64,000 nt of DNA from Parietaria judaica (Eukaryota > Streptophyta > Magnoliopsida > Rosales > Urticaceae), in assembly GCA_954871525.1 (NCBI GenBank), contig OX940862.1, forward strand, positions 39,238,232-39,302,231, in the 5' to 3' direction. Positions 7,828 through 21,751 of this stretch are shown here, one piece after another (the first letter of the stretch is position 1; the number at the start of each line of letters is the position of its first letter). The notes under the pieces were generated by a model that saw only the letters and a program-made list of their open reading frames with translations, did not search any database and was not told the DNA's origin. Both the position numbers and the translations under genes were made by a program.

Positions 7828-8277
7828 ATGGATGATCCGTCTTGTTTCGGTTCGTCATCGGAATATCATCAGGGATTCTTTTTCGGGTTTACCTCTTCCT
7901 CTTCCTCCGATGATGATAGTTTTTCTATGGATACAAGTTCCAATAATACTATTGTCATATCCTCCGACGACACCGAGGAGTTTGAAATGCCTCCGAATCC
8001 AACTCTAAATCGGACCTCTCGTGTCGGTGGGCCACGACCGACGAGGGGGCGTGGGCGTGGGCGTGGGCGGGGACGTGGTAGGCCACCGTCTTTTCTATGG
8101 GAAACAGATTTTCAAATGAGGCTCAAATGGAACAATGAGACTCAAACTCAAGATAGGTACGCCAAATGCAAATGGTGCCGTCAAGAGATTCTCGCAATCG
8201 TTGAACGAGGCACAACTCATTTACGCCGACATGCTAATCGTTGTCGTAGAGATTTAGGTATTGATGACGAATTATGA
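7828..8277 (+). CDS. BED zinc finger protein, copy 5
   Basis: 149 aa with the full-length N-terminus restored, unlike copies 3 and 4 just upstream. One change, A66V, in the linker before the Arg-Gly run. The following spacer has 'gatttagttg' in the minisatellite, shared only with the spacer after copy 6. Confidence 0.8.
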   Translation: MDDPSCFGSSSEYHQGFFFGFTSSSSSDDDSFSMDTSSNNTIVISSDDTEEFEMPPNPTLNRTSRVGGPRPTRGRGRGRGRGRGRPPSFLWETDFQMRLKWNNETQTQDRYAKCKWCRQEILAIVERGTTHLRRHANRCRRDLGIDDEL

Positions 8278-9569
8278 TTTTAATTGTTGTAGTTTTATTA
8301 ATATAATTTTGAATTGTTGTGAGTTATTTTGTTATTTGAAAAAGTATTAAATGTAATGTTGGATTGTTGTGAGTGATTTTGTTGTTTTAAAACTATTAAA
8401 TGTAATATTTAATTGCTGTAAGTGATTTAGTTGTTTTAAAATTATTAAATGTAATGTTTAACTGTTGTAAGCGATTATGTTGTTTTAATATTAAATTTAA
8501 TGATGAATTGTTCGAAGTGATTTTGTTGATTTAAAATTAATAAATGTAATGAAGTATGATACTCGCCGCGGCACAATGTTAACAATGCCTTGGCAAGACC
8601 TATTGACTCATGATTAATAACCGTAGTCGAACTCACGCCACGGCATATCAAAATCTATGCCTCGGCATTTTTACAATGGCCGCGGCAGAATTGTAGTAAC
8701 GCCGCGGCGTTTAGTGACTTACAGAGTCCATGCTCTCTGTATAATTTGAAACAACATATAGGCCTCGGCATGGTATCAGCAAGCCGTGGCTTCGTTGGCC
8801 ATGCCAAGGCATGGGTAACAGAATGCCGCAGCTTACATCGTCTGTTTACCAAAGTACCCTCACAATATGCAACTCGCCGAGGCCTCTCTTGAAAGTGCCG
8901 CGGCGAGTTGCATAATCAAGAGGGCAAATTTGTAAATTAAAATGAAGCCACAGCGTGTTGATTCAAATGCCGCGGCATGATAAGTAAATTTACAATGTAA
9001 CTATTAGTTATCATATTAATTGTAACACAATTTTAGTAAATTAAATTATCTCATTAATAAACTATGAAAATGTTGATAATTTTATTATAAAAAAAAAAAC
9101 AAAATAATGCACTTAATAATGATAACTAAATAATCGTTCAAACAAAAAACACAACATAGTACTATTAATTATATAATTTTTCAAACCAAAAATATAAAAA
9201 ATTAATATAATTACAGTTTAATTTTATGGGTTTAAAGTCTAGGGTAAAATTGTAAAAATTAATTAACCACGCCGCGGCTTATTTTGTAGAAGCCACGGCT
9301 TTATCTCAAACGTCGGATATATCCGTTGCAGAAACTGAACACGCCGCGGCATATAGAACCCCTGCCGCGGCTTTCTATCGCTGACACAAAAACGGCTAGT
9401 ATTTTTCTTCACCCGAATTATTACCCCACAACGGTAATAAACGGCTATATTTGTTAACAACGTTTAAATTCACACAAATTTTCTATTTAAACCTATACTT
9501 GTTCACATTTTATTCTATGTTTCATCAAATTAATCCTTAGATTCAAAAATATCATCATTTTACTTTGTT

Positions 9570-10019
9570 ATGGATGATCCGTCTTGTTTCGGTTCGTCAT
9601 CGGAATATCATCAGGGATTCTTTTTCGGGTTTACCTCTTCCTCTTCCTCCGATGATGATAGTTTTTCTATGGATACAAGTTCCAATAATACTATTGTCAT
9701 ATCCTCCGACGACACCGAGGAGTTTGAAATGCCTCCGAATCCAACTCTAAATCGGACCTCTCGTGCCGGTGGGCCACGACCGACGAGGGGGCGTGGGCGT
9801 GGGCGTGGGCGGGGACGTGGTAGGCCACCGTCTTTTCTATGGGAAACAGATTTTCAAATGAGGCTCAAATGGAACAATGAGACTCAAACTCAAGATAGGT
9901 ACGCCAAATGCAAATGGTGCCGTCAAGAGATTCTCGCAATCGTTGAACGAGGCACAACTCATTTACGCCGACATGCTAATCGTTGTCGTAGAGATTTAGG
10001 TATTGATGACGAATTATGA
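9570..10019 (+). CDS. BED zinc finger protein, copy 6 (common form)
   Basis: 149 aa, identical to the commonest protein. Its upstream spacer and that of copy 7 share a private C-to-G change ('gtgttgattc', near 8960 and 10701), marking them as recent sister monomers. Confidence 0.82.
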   Translation: MDDPSCFGSSSEYHQGFFFGFTSSSSSDDDSFSMDTSSNNTIVISSDDTEEFEMPPNPTLNRTSRAGGPRPTRGRGRGRGRGRGRPPSFLWETDFQMRLKWNNETQTQDRYAKCKWCRQEILAIVERGTTHLRRHANRCRRDLGIDDEL

Positions 10020-11309
10020 TTTTAATTGTTGTAGTTTTATTAATATAATTTTGAATTGTTGTGAGTTATTTTGTTATTTGAAAAAGTATTAAATGTAATG
10101 TTGGATTGTTGTGAGTGATTTTGTTGTTTTAAAACTATTAAATGTAATATTTAATTGCTGTAAGTGATTTAGTTGTTTTAAAATTATTAAATGTAATGTT
10201 TAACTGTTGTAAGCGATTATGTTGTTTTAATATTAAATTTAATGATGAATTGTTCGAAGTGATTTTGTTGATTTAAAATTAATAAATGTAATGAAGTATG
10301 ATACTCGCCGCGGCACAATGTTAACAATGCCTTGGCAAGACCTATTGACTCATGATTAATAACCGTAGTCGAACTCACGCCACGGCATATCAAAATCTAT
10401 GCCTCGGCATTTTTACAATGGCCGCGGCAGAATTGTAGTAACGCCGCGGCGTTTAGTGACTTACAGAGTCCATGCTCTCTGTATAATTTGAAACAACATA
10501 TAGGCCTCGGCATGGTATCAGCAAGCCGTGGCTTCGTTGGCCATGCCAAGGCATGGGTAACAGAATGCCGCAGCTTACATCGTCTGTTTACCAAAGTACC
10601 CTCACAATATGCAACTCGCCGAGGCCTCTCTTGAAAGTGCCGCGGCGAGTTGCATAATCAAGAGGGCAAATTTGTAAATTAAAATGAAGCCACAGCGTGT
10701 TGATTCAAATGCCGCGGCATGATAAGTAAATTTACAATGTAACTATTAGTTATCATATTAATTGTAACACAATTTTAGTAAATTAAATTATCTCATTAAT
10801 AAACTATGAAAATGTTGATAATTTTATTATAAAAAAAAACAAAATAATGCACTTAATAATGATAACTAAATAATCGTTCAAACAAAAAACACAACATAGT
10901 ACTATTAATTATATAATTTTTCAAACCAAAAATATAAAAAATTAATATAATTACAGTTTAATTTTATGGGTTTAAAGTCTAGGGTAAAATTGTAAAAATT
11001 AATTAACCACGCCGCGGCTTATTTTGTAGAAGCCACGGCTTTATCTCAAACGTCGGATATATCCGTTGCAGAAACTGAACACGCCGCGGCATATAGAACC
11101 CCTGCCGCGGCTTTCTATCGCTGACACAAAAACGGCTAGTATTTTTCTTCACCCGAATTATTACCCCACAACGGTAATAAACGGCTATATTTGTTAACAA
11201 CGTTTAAATTCACACAAATTTTCTATTTAAACCTATACTTGTTCACATTTTATTCTATGTTTCATCAAATTAATCCTTAGATTCAAAAATATCATCATTT
11301 TACTTTGTT

Positions 11310-11759
11310 ATGGATGATCCGTCTTGTTTCGGTTCGTCATCGGAATATCATCAGGGATTCTTTTTCGGGTTTACCTCTTCCTCTTCCTCCGATGATGATA
11401 GTTTTTCTATGGATACAAGTTCCAATAATACTATTGTCATATCCTCCGACGACACCGAGGAGTTTGAAATGCCTCCGAATCCAACTCTAAATCGGACCTC
11501 TCGTGCCGGTGGGCCACGACCGACGAGGGGGCGTGGGCGTGGGCGTGGGCGGGGACGTGGTAGGCCACCGTCTTTTCTATGGGAAACAGATTTTCAAATG
11601 AGGCTCAAATGGAACAATGAGACTCAAACTCAAGATAGGTACGCCAAATGCAAATGGTGCCGTCAAGAGATTCTCGCAATCGTTGAACGAGGCACAACTC
11701 ATTTACGCCGACATGCTAATCGTTGTCGTAGAGATTTAGGTATTGATGACGAATTATGA
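11310..11759 (+). CDS. BED zinc finger protein, copy 7 (common form)
   Basis: 149 aa, same protein as copy 6. Last copy followed by the early-type spacer ('agaattgtag', 'cagcaagc') before the switch in the spacer after copy 8. Confidence 0.82.
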   Translation: MDDPSCFGSSSEYHQGFFFGFTSSSSSDDDSFSMDTSSNNTIVISSDDTEEFEMPPNPTLNRTSRAGGPRPTRGRGRGRGRGRGRPPSFLWETDFQMRLKWNNETQTQDRYAKCKWCRQEILAIVERGTTHLRRHANRCRRDLGIDDEL

Positions 11760-13050
11760 TTTTAATTGTTGTAGTTTTATTAATATAATTTTGAATTGTT
11801 GTGAGTTATTTTGTTATTTGAAAAAGTATTAAATGTAATGTTGGATTGTTGTGAGTGATTTTGTTGTTTTAAAACTATTAAATGTAATATTTAATTGCTG
11901 TAAGTGATTTTGTTATTTTAAAATTATTAAATGTAATGTTTAACTGTTGTAAGCGATTATGTTGTTTTAATATTAAATTTAATGATGAATTGTTCGAAGT
12001 GATTTTGTTGATTTAAAATTAATAAATGTAATGAAGTATGATACTCGCCGCGGCACAATGTTAACAATGCCTTGGCAAGACCTATTGACTCATGATTAAT
12101 AACCGTAGTCGAACTCACGCCACGGCATATCAAAATCTATGCCTCGGCATTTTTACAATGGCCGCGGCAGAATTGTAGTAACGCCGCGGCGTTTAGTGAC
12201 TTACAGAGTCCATGCTCTCTGTATAATTTGAAACAACATATAGGCCTCGGCATGGTATCAGCAAGCCGTGGCTTCGTTGGCCATGCCAAGGCATGGGTAA
12301 CAGAATGCCGCAGCTTACATCGTCTGTTTACCAAAGTACCCTCACAATATGCAACTCGCCGAGGCCTCTCTTGAAAGTGCCGCGGCGAGTTGCATAATCA
12401 AGAGGGCAAATTTGTAAATTAAAATGAAGCCACAGCGTGTTCATTCAAATGCCGCGGCATGATAAGTAAATTTACAATGTAACTATTAGTTATCATATTA
12501 ATTGTAACACAATTTTAGTAAATTAAATTATCTCATTAATAAACTATGAAAATGTTGATAATTTTATTATAAAAAAAAAACAAAATAATGCACTTAATAA
12601 TGATAACTAAATAATCGTTCAAACAAAAAACACAACATAGTACCATTAATTATATAATTTTTCAAACCAAAAATATAAAAAATTAATATAATTACAGTTT
12701 AATTTTATGGGTTTAAAGTCTAGGGTAAAATTGTAAAAATTAATTAACCACGCCGCGGCTTATTTTGTAGAAGCCACGGCTTTATCTCAAACGTCGGATA
12801 TATCCGTTGCAGAAACTGAACACGCCGCGGCATATAGAACCCCTGCCGCGGCTTTCTATCGCTGACACAAAAACGGCTAGTTTTTTTCTTCACCCGAATT
12901 ATTACCCCACAACGGTAATAAACGGCTATATTTGTTAACAACGTTTAAATTCACACAAATTTTCTATTTAAACCTATACTTGTTCACATTTTATTCTATG
13001 TTTCATCAAATTAATCCTTAGATTCAAAAATATCATCATTTTACTTTGTT

Positions 13051-13500
13051 ATGGATGATCCGTCTTGTTTCGGTTCGTCATCGGAATATCATCAGGGATT
13101 CTTTTTCGGGTTTACCTCTTCCTCTTCCTCCGATGATGATAGTTTTTCTATGGATACAAGTTCCAATAATACTATTGTCATATCCTCCGACGACACCGAG
13201 GAGTTTGAAATGCCTCCGAATCCAACTCTAAATCGGACCTCTCGTGCCGGTGGGCCACGACCGACGAGGGGGCGTGGGCGTGGGCGTGGGCGGGGACGTG
13301 GTAGGCCACCGTCTTTTCTATGGGAAACAGATTTTCAAATGAGGCACAAATGGAACAATGAGACTCAAACTCAAGATAGGTACGCCAAATGCAAATGGTG
13401 CCGTCAAGAGATTCTCGCAATCGTTGAACGAGGCACAACTCATTTACGCCGACATGCTAATCGTTGTCGTAGAGATTTAGGTATTGATGACGAATTATGA
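13051..13500 (+). CDS. BED zinc finger protein, copy 8
   Basis: 149 aa with L99H just before the finger (QMRHKW). The change also removes a stop on the opposite strand and opens an 86-codon antisense frame, which is a by-product. The spacer after it is the first of the later type. Confidence 0.8.
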   Translation: MDDPSCFGSSSEYHQGFFFGFTSSSSSDDDSFSMDTSSNNTIVISSDDTEEFEMPPNPTLNRTSRAGGPRPTRGRGRGRGRGRGRPPSFLWETDFQMRHKWNNETQTQDRYAKCKWCRQEILAIVERGTTHLRRHANRCRRDLGIDDEL

Positions 13501-14791
13501 TTTTAATTGTTGTAGTTTTATTAATATAATTTTGAATTGTTGTGAGTTATTTTGTTATTTGAAAAAGTATTAAATGTAATGTTGGATTGTTGTGAGTGAT
13601 TTTGTTGTTTTAAAACTATTAAATGTAATATTTAATTGCTGTAAGTGATTTTGTTGTTTTAAAATTATTAAATGTAATGTTTAACTGTTGTAAGCGATTA
13701 TGTTGTTTTAATATTAAATTTAATGATGAATTGTTCGAAGTGATTTTGTTGTTTTAAAATTAATAAATGTAATGAAGTATGATACTCGCCGCGGCACAAT
13801 GTTAACAATGCCTTGGCAAGACCTATTGACTCATGATTAATAACCGTAGTCGAACTCACGCCACGGCATATCAAAATCTATGCCTCGGCATTTTTACAAT
13901 GGCCGCGGCAGAATGGTAGTAACGCCGCGGCGTTTAGTGACTTACAGAGTCCATGCTCTCTGTATAATTTGAAACAACATATAGGCCTCGGCATGGTATC
14001 ACCAAGCCGTGGCTTCGTTGGCCATGCCAAGGCATGGGTAACAGAATGCCGCAGCTTACATCGTCTGTTTACCAAAGTACCCTCACAATATGCAACTCGC
14101 CGAGGCCTATCTTGAAAGTGCCGCGGCGAGTTGCATAATCAAGAGGGCAAATTTGTAAATTAAAATGAAGCCACAGCGTGTTCATTCAAATGCCGCGGCA
14201 TGATAAGTAAATTTACAATGTAACTATTAGTTATCATATTAATTGTAACACAATTTTAGTAAATTAAATTATCTCATTAATAAACTATGAAAATGTTGAT
14301 AATTTTATTATAAAAAAAAAACAAAATAATGCACTTAATAATGATAACTAAATAATCGTTCAAACAAAAAACACAACATTGTACTATTAATTATATAATT
14401 TTTCAAACCAAAAATATAAAAAATTAATATAATTACAGTTTAATTTTATGGGTTTAAAGTCTAGGGTAAAATTGTAAAAATTAATTAACCACGCCGCGGC
14501 TTATTTTGTAGAAGCCACGACTTTATCTCAAACGTCGGATATATCCGTTGCAGAAACTGAACACGCCGCGGCATATAGAACCCCTGCCGCGGCTTTCTAT
14601 CGCTGACACAAAAACGGCTAGTATTTTTCTTCACCCGAATTATTACCCCACAACGGTAATAAACGGCTATATTTGTTAACAACGTTTAAATTCACACAAA
14701 TTTTCTATTTAAACCTATACTTGTTCACATTTTATTCTATGTTTCATCAAATTAATCCTTAGATTCAAAAATATCATCATTTTACTTTGTT

Positions 14792-15241
14792 ATGGATGAT
14801 CCGTCTTGTTTCGGTTCGTCATCGGAATATCATCAGGGATTCTTTTTCGGGTTTACCTCTTCCTCTTCCTCCGATGATGATAGTTTTTTTATGGATACAA
14901 GTTCCAATAATACTATTGTCATATCCTCCGACGACACCGAGGAGTTTGAAATGCCTCCGAATCCAACTCTAAATCGGACCTCTCGTGCCGGTGGGCCACG
15001 ACCGACGAGGGGGCGTGGGCGTGGGCGTGGGCGGGGACGTGGTAGGCCACCGTCTTTTCTATGGGAAACAGATTTTCAAATGAGGCTCAAATGGAACAAT
15101 GAGACTCAAACTCAAGATAGGTACGCCAAATGCAAATGGTGCCGTCAAGAGATTCTCGCAATCGTTGAACGAGGCACAACTCATTTACGCCGACATGCTA
15201 ATCGTTGTCGTAGAGATTTAGGTATTGATGACGAATTATGA
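14792..15241 (+). CDS. BED zinc finger protein, copy 9
   Basis: 149 aa with S33F in the acidic region. The upstream word at 14514-14521 is degraded to GCCACGAC. In the following minisatellite 'gaattgttcgaag' is shortened to 'gaagttggaag' near 15467. Confidence 0.8.
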   Translation: MDDPSCFGSSSEYHQGFFFGFTSSSSSDDDSFFMDTSSNNTIVISSDDTEEFEMPPNPTLNRTSRAGGPRPTRGRGRGRGRGRGRPPSFLWETDFQMRLKWNNETQTQDRYAKCKWCRQEILAIVERGTTHLRRHANRCRRDLGIDDEL

Positions 15242-16530
15242 TTTTAATTGTTGTAGTTTTATTAATATAATTTTGAATTGTTGTGAGTTATTTTGTTATT
15301 TGAAAAAGTATTAAATGTAATGTTGGATTGTTGTGAGTGATTTTGTTGTTTTAAAACTATTAAATGTAATATTTAATTGCTGTAAGTGATTTTGTTGTTT
15401 TAAAATTATTAAATGTAATGTTTAACTGTTGTAAGCGATTATGTTGTTTTAATATTAAATTTAATGATGAAGTTGGAAGTGATTTTGTTGTTTTAAAATT
15501 AATAAATGTAATGAAGTATGATACTCGCCGCGGCACAATGTTAACAATGCCTTGGCAAGACCTATTGACTCATGATTAATAACCGTAGTCGAACTCACGC
15601 CACGGCATATCAAAATCTATGCCTCGGCATTTTTACAATGGCCGCGGCAGAATGGTAGTAACGCCGCGGCGTTTAGTGACTTACAGAGTCCATGCTCTCT
15701 GTATAATTTGAAACAACATATAGGCCTCGGCATGGTATCACCAAGCCGTGGCTTCGTTGGCCATGCCAAGGCATGGGTAACAGAATGCCGCAGCTTACAT
15801 CGTCTGTTTACCAAAGTACCCTCACAATATGCAACTCGCCGAGGCCTATCTTGAAAGTGCCGCGGCGAGTTGCATAATCAAGAGGGCAAATTTGTAAATT
15901 AAAATGAAGCCACAGCGTGTTCATTCAAATGCCGCGGCATGATAAGTAAATTTACAATGTAACTATTAGTTATCATATTAATTGTAACACAATTTTAGTA
16001 AATTAAATTATCTCATTAATAAACTATGAAAATGTTGATAATTTTATTATAAAAAAAAAACAAAATAATGCACTTAATAATGATAACTAAATAATCGTTC
16101 AAACAAAAAACACAACATTGTACTATTAATTATATAATTTTTCAAACCAAAAATATAAAAAATTAATATAATTACAGTTTAATTTTATGGGTTTAAAGTC
16201 TACGGTAAAATTGTAAAAATTAATTAACCACGCCGCGGCTTATTTTGTAGAAGCCACGGCTTTATCTACAACGTCGGATATATCCGTTGCAGAAACTGAA
16301 CACGCCGCGGCATATAGAACCCCTGCCGCGGCTTTCTATCGCTGACACAAAAACGGCTAGTATTTTTCTTCACCCGAATTATTACCCCACAACGGTAATA
16401 AACGGCTATATTTGTTAACAACGTTTAAATTCACACAAATTTTCTATTTAAACCTATACTTGTTCACATTTTATTCTATGTTTCATCAAATTAATCCTTA
16501 GATTCAAAAATATCATCATTTTACTTTGTT

Positions 16531-16980
16531 ATGGATGATCCGTCTTGTTTCGGTTCGTCATCGGAATATCATCAGGGATTCTTTTTCGGGTTTACCTCTT
16601 CCTCTTCCTCCGATGATGATAGTTTTTCTATGGATACAAGTTCCAATAATACTATTGTCATATCCTCCGACGACACCGAGGAGTTTGAAATGCCTCCGAA
16701 TCCAACTCTAAATCGGACCTCTCGTGCCGGTGGGCCACGACCGACGAGGGGGCGTGGGCGTGGGCGTGGGCGGGGACGTGGTAGGCCACCGTCTTTTCTA
16801 TGGGAAACAGATTTTCAAATGAGGCTCAAATGGAACAATGAGACTCAAACTCAAGATAGGTACGCCAAATGCAAATGGTGCCGTCAAGAGATTCTCGCAA
16901 TCGTTGAACGAGGCACAACTCATTTACGCCGACATGCTAATCGTTGTCGTAGAGATTTAGGTATTGATGACGAATTATGA
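16531..16980 (+). CDS. BED zinc finger protein, copy 10 (common form)
   Basis: 149 aa common form. Upstream, two private changes ('tctacggtaa' near 16200 and 'tatctacaacg' near 16264) open no gene and leave the palindrome and AACGG boxes intact. Confidence 0.82.
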   Translation: MDDPSCFGSSSEYHQGFFFGFTSSSSSDDDSFSMDTSSNNTIVISSDDTEEFEMPPNPTLNRTSRAGGPRPTRGRGRGRGRGRGRPPSFLWETDFQMRLKWNNETQTQDRYAKCKWCRQEILAIVERGTTHLRRHANRCRRDLGIDDEL

Positions 16981-18271
16981 TTTTAATTGTTGTAGTTTTA
17001 TTAATATAATTTTGAATTGTTGTGAGTTATTTTGTTATTTGAAAAAGTATTAAATGTAATGTTGGATTGTTGTGAGTGATTTTGTTGTTTTAAAACTATT
17101 AAATGTAATATTTAATTGCTGTAAGTGATTTTGTTGTTTTAAAATTATTAAATGTAATGTTTAACTGTTGTAAGCGATTATGTTGTTTTAATATTAAATT
17201 TAATGATGAATTGTTCGAAGTGATTTTGTTGTTTTAAAATTAATAAATGTAATGAAGTATGATACTCGCCGCGGCACAATGTTAACAATGCCTTGGCAAG
17301 ACCTATTGACTCATGATTAATAACCGTAGTCGAACTCACGCCACGGCATATCAAAATCTATGCCTCGGCATTTTTACAATGGCCGCGGCAGAATGGTAGT
17401 AACGCCGCGGCGTTTAGTGACTTACAGAGTCCATGCTCTCTGTATAATTTGAAACAACATATAGGCCTCGGCATGGTATCACCAAGCCGTGGCTTCGTTG
17501 GCCATGCCAAGGCATGGGTAACAGAATGCCGCAGCTTACATCGTCTGTTTACCAAAGTACCCTCACAATATGCAACTCGCCGAGGCCTATCTTGAAAGTG
17601 CCGCGGCGAGTTGCATAATCAAGAGGGCAAATTTGTAAATTAAAATGAAGCCACAGCGTGTTCATTCAAATGCCGCGGCATGATAAGTAAATTTACAATG
17701 TAACTATTAGTTATCATATTAATTGTAACACAATTTTAGTAAATTAAATTATCTCATTAATAAACTATGAAAATGTTGATAATTTTATTATAAAAAAAAA
17801 ACAAAATAATGCACTTAATAATGATAACTAAATAATCGTTCAAACAAAAAACACAACATTGTACTATTAATTATATAATTTTTCAAACCAAAAATATAAA
17901 AAATTAATATAATTACAGTTTAATTTTATGGGTTTAAAGTCTAGGGTAAAATTGTAAAAATTAATTAACCACGCCGCGGCTTATTTTGTAGAAGCCACGG
18001 CTTTATCTCAAACGTCGGATATATCCGTTGCAGAAACTGAACACGCCGCGGCATATAGAACCCCTGCCGCGGCTTTCTATCGCTGACACAAAAACGGCTA
18101 GTATTTTTCTTCACCCGAATTATTACCCCACAACGGTAATAAACGGCTATATTTGTTAACAACGTTTAAATTCACACAAATTTTCTATTTAAACCTATAC
18201 TTGTTCACATTTTATTCTATGTTTCATCAAATTAATCCTTAGATTCAAAAATATCATCATTTTACTTTGTT

Positions 18272-18721
18272 ATGGATGATCCGTCTTGTTTCGGTTCGTC
18301 ATCGGAATATCATCAGGGATTCTTTTTCGGGTTTACCTCTTCCTCTTCCTCCGATGATGATAGTTTTTCTATGGATACAAGTTCCAATAATACTATTGTC
18401 ATATCCTCCGACGACACCGAGGAGTTTGAAATGCCTCCGAATCCAACTCTAAATCGGACCTCTCGTGCCGGTGGGCCACGACCGACGAGGGGGCGTGGGC
18501 GTGGGCGTGGGCGGGGACGTGGTAGGCCACCGTCTTTTCTATGGGAAACAGATTTTCAAATGATGCTCAAATGGAACAATGAGACTCAAACTCAAGATAG
18601 GTACGCCAAATGCAAATGGTGCCGTCAAGAGATTCTCGCAATCGTTGAACGAGGCACAACTCATTTACGCCGACATGCTAATCGTTGTCGTAGAGATTTA
18701 GGTATTGATGACGAATTATGA
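18272..18721 (+). CDS. BED zinc finger protein, copy 11
   Basis: 149 aa with R98M before the finger. Its downstream spacer has three linked private variants ('ttgtgtgtta', a base lost in 'gattttgtgtttt', and 'caccaaggcg') shared with the spacers after copies 12 and 13. Confidence 0.8.
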   Translation: MDDPSCFGSSSEYHQGFFFGFTSSSSSDDDSFSMDTSSNNTIVISSDDTEEFEMPPNPTLNRTSRAGGPRPTRGRGRGRGRGRGRPPSFLWETDFQMMLKWNNETQTQDRYAKCKWCRQEILAIVERGTTHLRRHANRCRRDLGIDDEL

Positions 18722-20011
18722 TTTTAATTGTTGTAGTTTTATTAATATAATTTTGAATTGTTGTGTGTTATTTTGTTATTTGAAAAAGTATTAAATGTAA
18801 TGTTGGATTGTTGTGAGTGATTTTGTTGTTTTAAAACTATTAAATGTAATATTTAATTGCTGTAAGTGATTTTGTGTTTTAAAATTATTAAATGTAATGT
18901 TTAACTGTTGTAAGCGATTATGTTGTTTTAATATTAAATTTAATGATGAATTGTTCGAAGTGATTTTGTTGTTTTAAAATTAATAAATGTAATGAAGTAT
19001 GATACTCGCCGCGGCACAATGTTAACAATGCCTTGGCAAGACCTATTGACTCATGATTAATAACCGTAGTCGAACTCACGCCACGGCATATCAAAATCTA
19101 TGCCTCGGCATTTTTACAATGGCCGCGGCAGAATGGTAGTAACGCCGCGGCGTTTAGTGACTTACAGAGTCCATGCTCTCTGTATAATTTGAAACAACAT
19201 ATAGGCCTCGGCATGGTATCACCAAGGCGTGGCTTCGTTGGCCATGCCAAGGCATGGGTAACAGAATGCCGCAGCTTACATCGTCTGTTTACCAAAGTAC
19301 CCTCACAATATGCAACTCGCCGAGGCCTATCTTGAAAGTGCCGCGGCGAGTTGCATAATCAAGAGGGCAAATTTGTAAATTAAAATGAAGCCACAGCGTG
19401 TTCATTCAAATGCCGCGGCATGATAAGTAAATTTACAATGTAACTATTAGTTATCATATTAATTGTAACACAATTTTAGTAAATTAAATTATCTCATTAA
19501 TAAACTATGAAAATGTTGATAATTTTATTATAAAAAAAAAACAAAATAATGCACTTAATAATGATAACTAAATAATCGTTCAAACAAAAAACACAACATT
19601 GTACTATTAATTATATAATTTTTCAAACCAAAAATATAAAAAATTAATATAATTACAGTTTAATTTTATGGGTTTAAAGTCTAGGGTAAAATTGTAAAAA
19701 TTAATTAACCACGCCGCGGCTTATTTTGTAGAAGCCACGGCTTTATCTCAAACGTCGGATATATCCGTTGCAGAAACTGAACACGCCGCGGCATATAGAA
19801 CCCCTGCCGCGGCTTTCTATCGCTGACACAAAAACGGCTAGTATTTTTCTTCACCCGAATTATTACCCCACAACGGTAATAAACGGCTATATTTGTTAAC
19901 AACGTTTAAATTCACACAAATTTTCTATTTAAACCTATACTTGTTCACATTTTATTCTATGTTTCATCAAATTAATCCTTAGATTCAAAAATATCATCAT
20001 TTTACTTTGTT

Positions 20012-20461
20012 ATGGATGATCCGTCTTGTTTCGGTTCGTCATCGGAATATCATCAGGGATTCTTTTTCGGGTTTACCTCTTCCTCTTCCTCCGATGATGA
20101 TAGTTTTTCTATGGATACAAGTTCCAATAATACTATTGTCATATCCTCCGACGACACCGAGGAGTTTGAAATGCCTCCGAATCCAACTCTAAATCGGACC
20201 TCTCGTGCCGGTGGGCCACGACCGACGAGGGGGCGTGGGCGTGGGCGTGGGCGGGGACGTGGTAGGCCACCGTCTTTTCTATGGGAAACAGATTTTCAAA
20301 TGAGGCTCAAATGGAACAATGAGACTCAAACTCAAGATAGGTACGCCAAATGCAAATGGTGCCGTCAAGAGATTCTCGCAATCGTTGAACGAGGCACAAC
20401 TCATTTACGCCGACATGCTAATCGTTGTCGTAGAGATTTAGGTATTGATGACGAATTATGA
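20012..20461 (+). CDS. BED zinc finger protein, copy 12 (common form)
   Basis: 149 aa common form, middle member of the near-identical run 11-13; ATG spacings on both sides are exactly 1,740 bp. Confidence 0.82.
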   Translation: MDDPSCFGSSSEYHQGFFFGFTSSSSSDDDSFSMDTSSNNTIVISSDDTEEFEMPPNPTLNRTSRAGGPRPTRGRGRGRGRGRGRPPSFLWETDFQMRLKWNNETQTQDRYAKCKWCRQEILAIVERGTTHLRRHANRCRRDLGIDDEL

Positions 20462-21751
20462 TTTTAATTGTTGTAGTTTTATTAATATAATTTTGAATTG
20501 TTGTGTGTTATTTTGTTATTTGAAAAAGTATTAAATGTAATGTTGGATTGTTGTGAGTGATTTTGTTGTTTTAAAACTATTAAATGTAATATTTAATTGC
20601 TGTAAGTGATTTTGTGTTTTAAAATTATTAAATGTAATGTTTAACTGTTGTAAGCGATTATGTTGTTTTAATATTAAATTTAATGATGAATTGTTCGAAG
20701 TGATTTTGTTGTTTTAAAATTAATAAATGTAATGAAGTATGATACTCGCCGCGGCACAATGTTAACAATGCCTTGGCAAGACCTATTGACTCATGATTAA
20801 TAACCGTAGTCGAACTCACGCCACGGCATATCAAAATCTATGCCTCGGCATTTTTACAATGGCCGCGGCAGAATGGTAGTAACGCCGCGGCGTTTAGTGA
20901 CTTACAGAGTCCATGCTCTCTGTATAATTTGAAACAACATATAGGCCTCGGCATGGTATCACCAAGGCGTGGCTTCGTTGGCCATGCCAAGGCATGGGTA
21001 ACAGAATGCCGCAGCTTACATCGTCTGTTTACCAAAGTACCCTCACAATATGCAACTCGCCGAGGCCTATCTTGAAAGTGCCGCGGCGAGTTGCATAATC
21101 AAGAGGGCAAATTTGTAAATTAAAATGAAGCCACAGCGTGTTCATTCAAATGCCGCGGCATGATAAGTAAATTTACAATGTAACTATTAGTTATCATATT
21201 AATTGTAACACAATTTTAGTAAATTAAATTATCTCATTAATAAACTATGAAAATGTTGATAATTTTATTATAAAAAAAAAACAAAATAATGCACTTAATA
21301 ATGATAACTAAATAATCGTTCAAACAAAAAACACAACATTGTACTATTAATTATATAATTTTTCAAACCAAAAATATAAAAAATTAATATAATTACAGTT
21401 TAATTTTATGGGTTTAAAGTCTAGGGTAAAATTGTAAAAATTAATTAACCACGCCGCGGCTTATTTTGTAGAAGCCACGGCTTTATCTCAAACGTCGGAT
21501 ATATCCGTTGCAGAAACTGAACACGCCGCGGCATATAGAACCCCTGCCGCGGCTTTCTATCGCTGACACAAAAACGGCTAGTATTTTTCTTCACCCGAAT
21601 TATTACCCCACAACGGTAATAAACGGCTATATTTGTTAACAACGTTTAAATTCACACAAATTTTCTATTTAAACCTATACTTGTTCACATTTTATTCTAT
21701 GTTTCATCAAATTAATCCTTAGATTCAAAAATATCATCATTTTACTTTGTT

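Larger units (their letters stand above)
1328..13740. repeat. Array block A (copies 1-7 with spacers; early type)
   Basis: Spacers carry 'agaattgtag' and 'cagcaagc', and the last minisatellite repeat reads 'ttgatttaaa'. Leaders have 'aataatcgttc' and 'catatagaa'. All genes have three hexamers with GGG at the head. The block contains the 8-bp deletion pair and ends at about 13.74 kb, where 'ttgttttaaa' and then 'agaatggtag' appear. Confidence 0.8.
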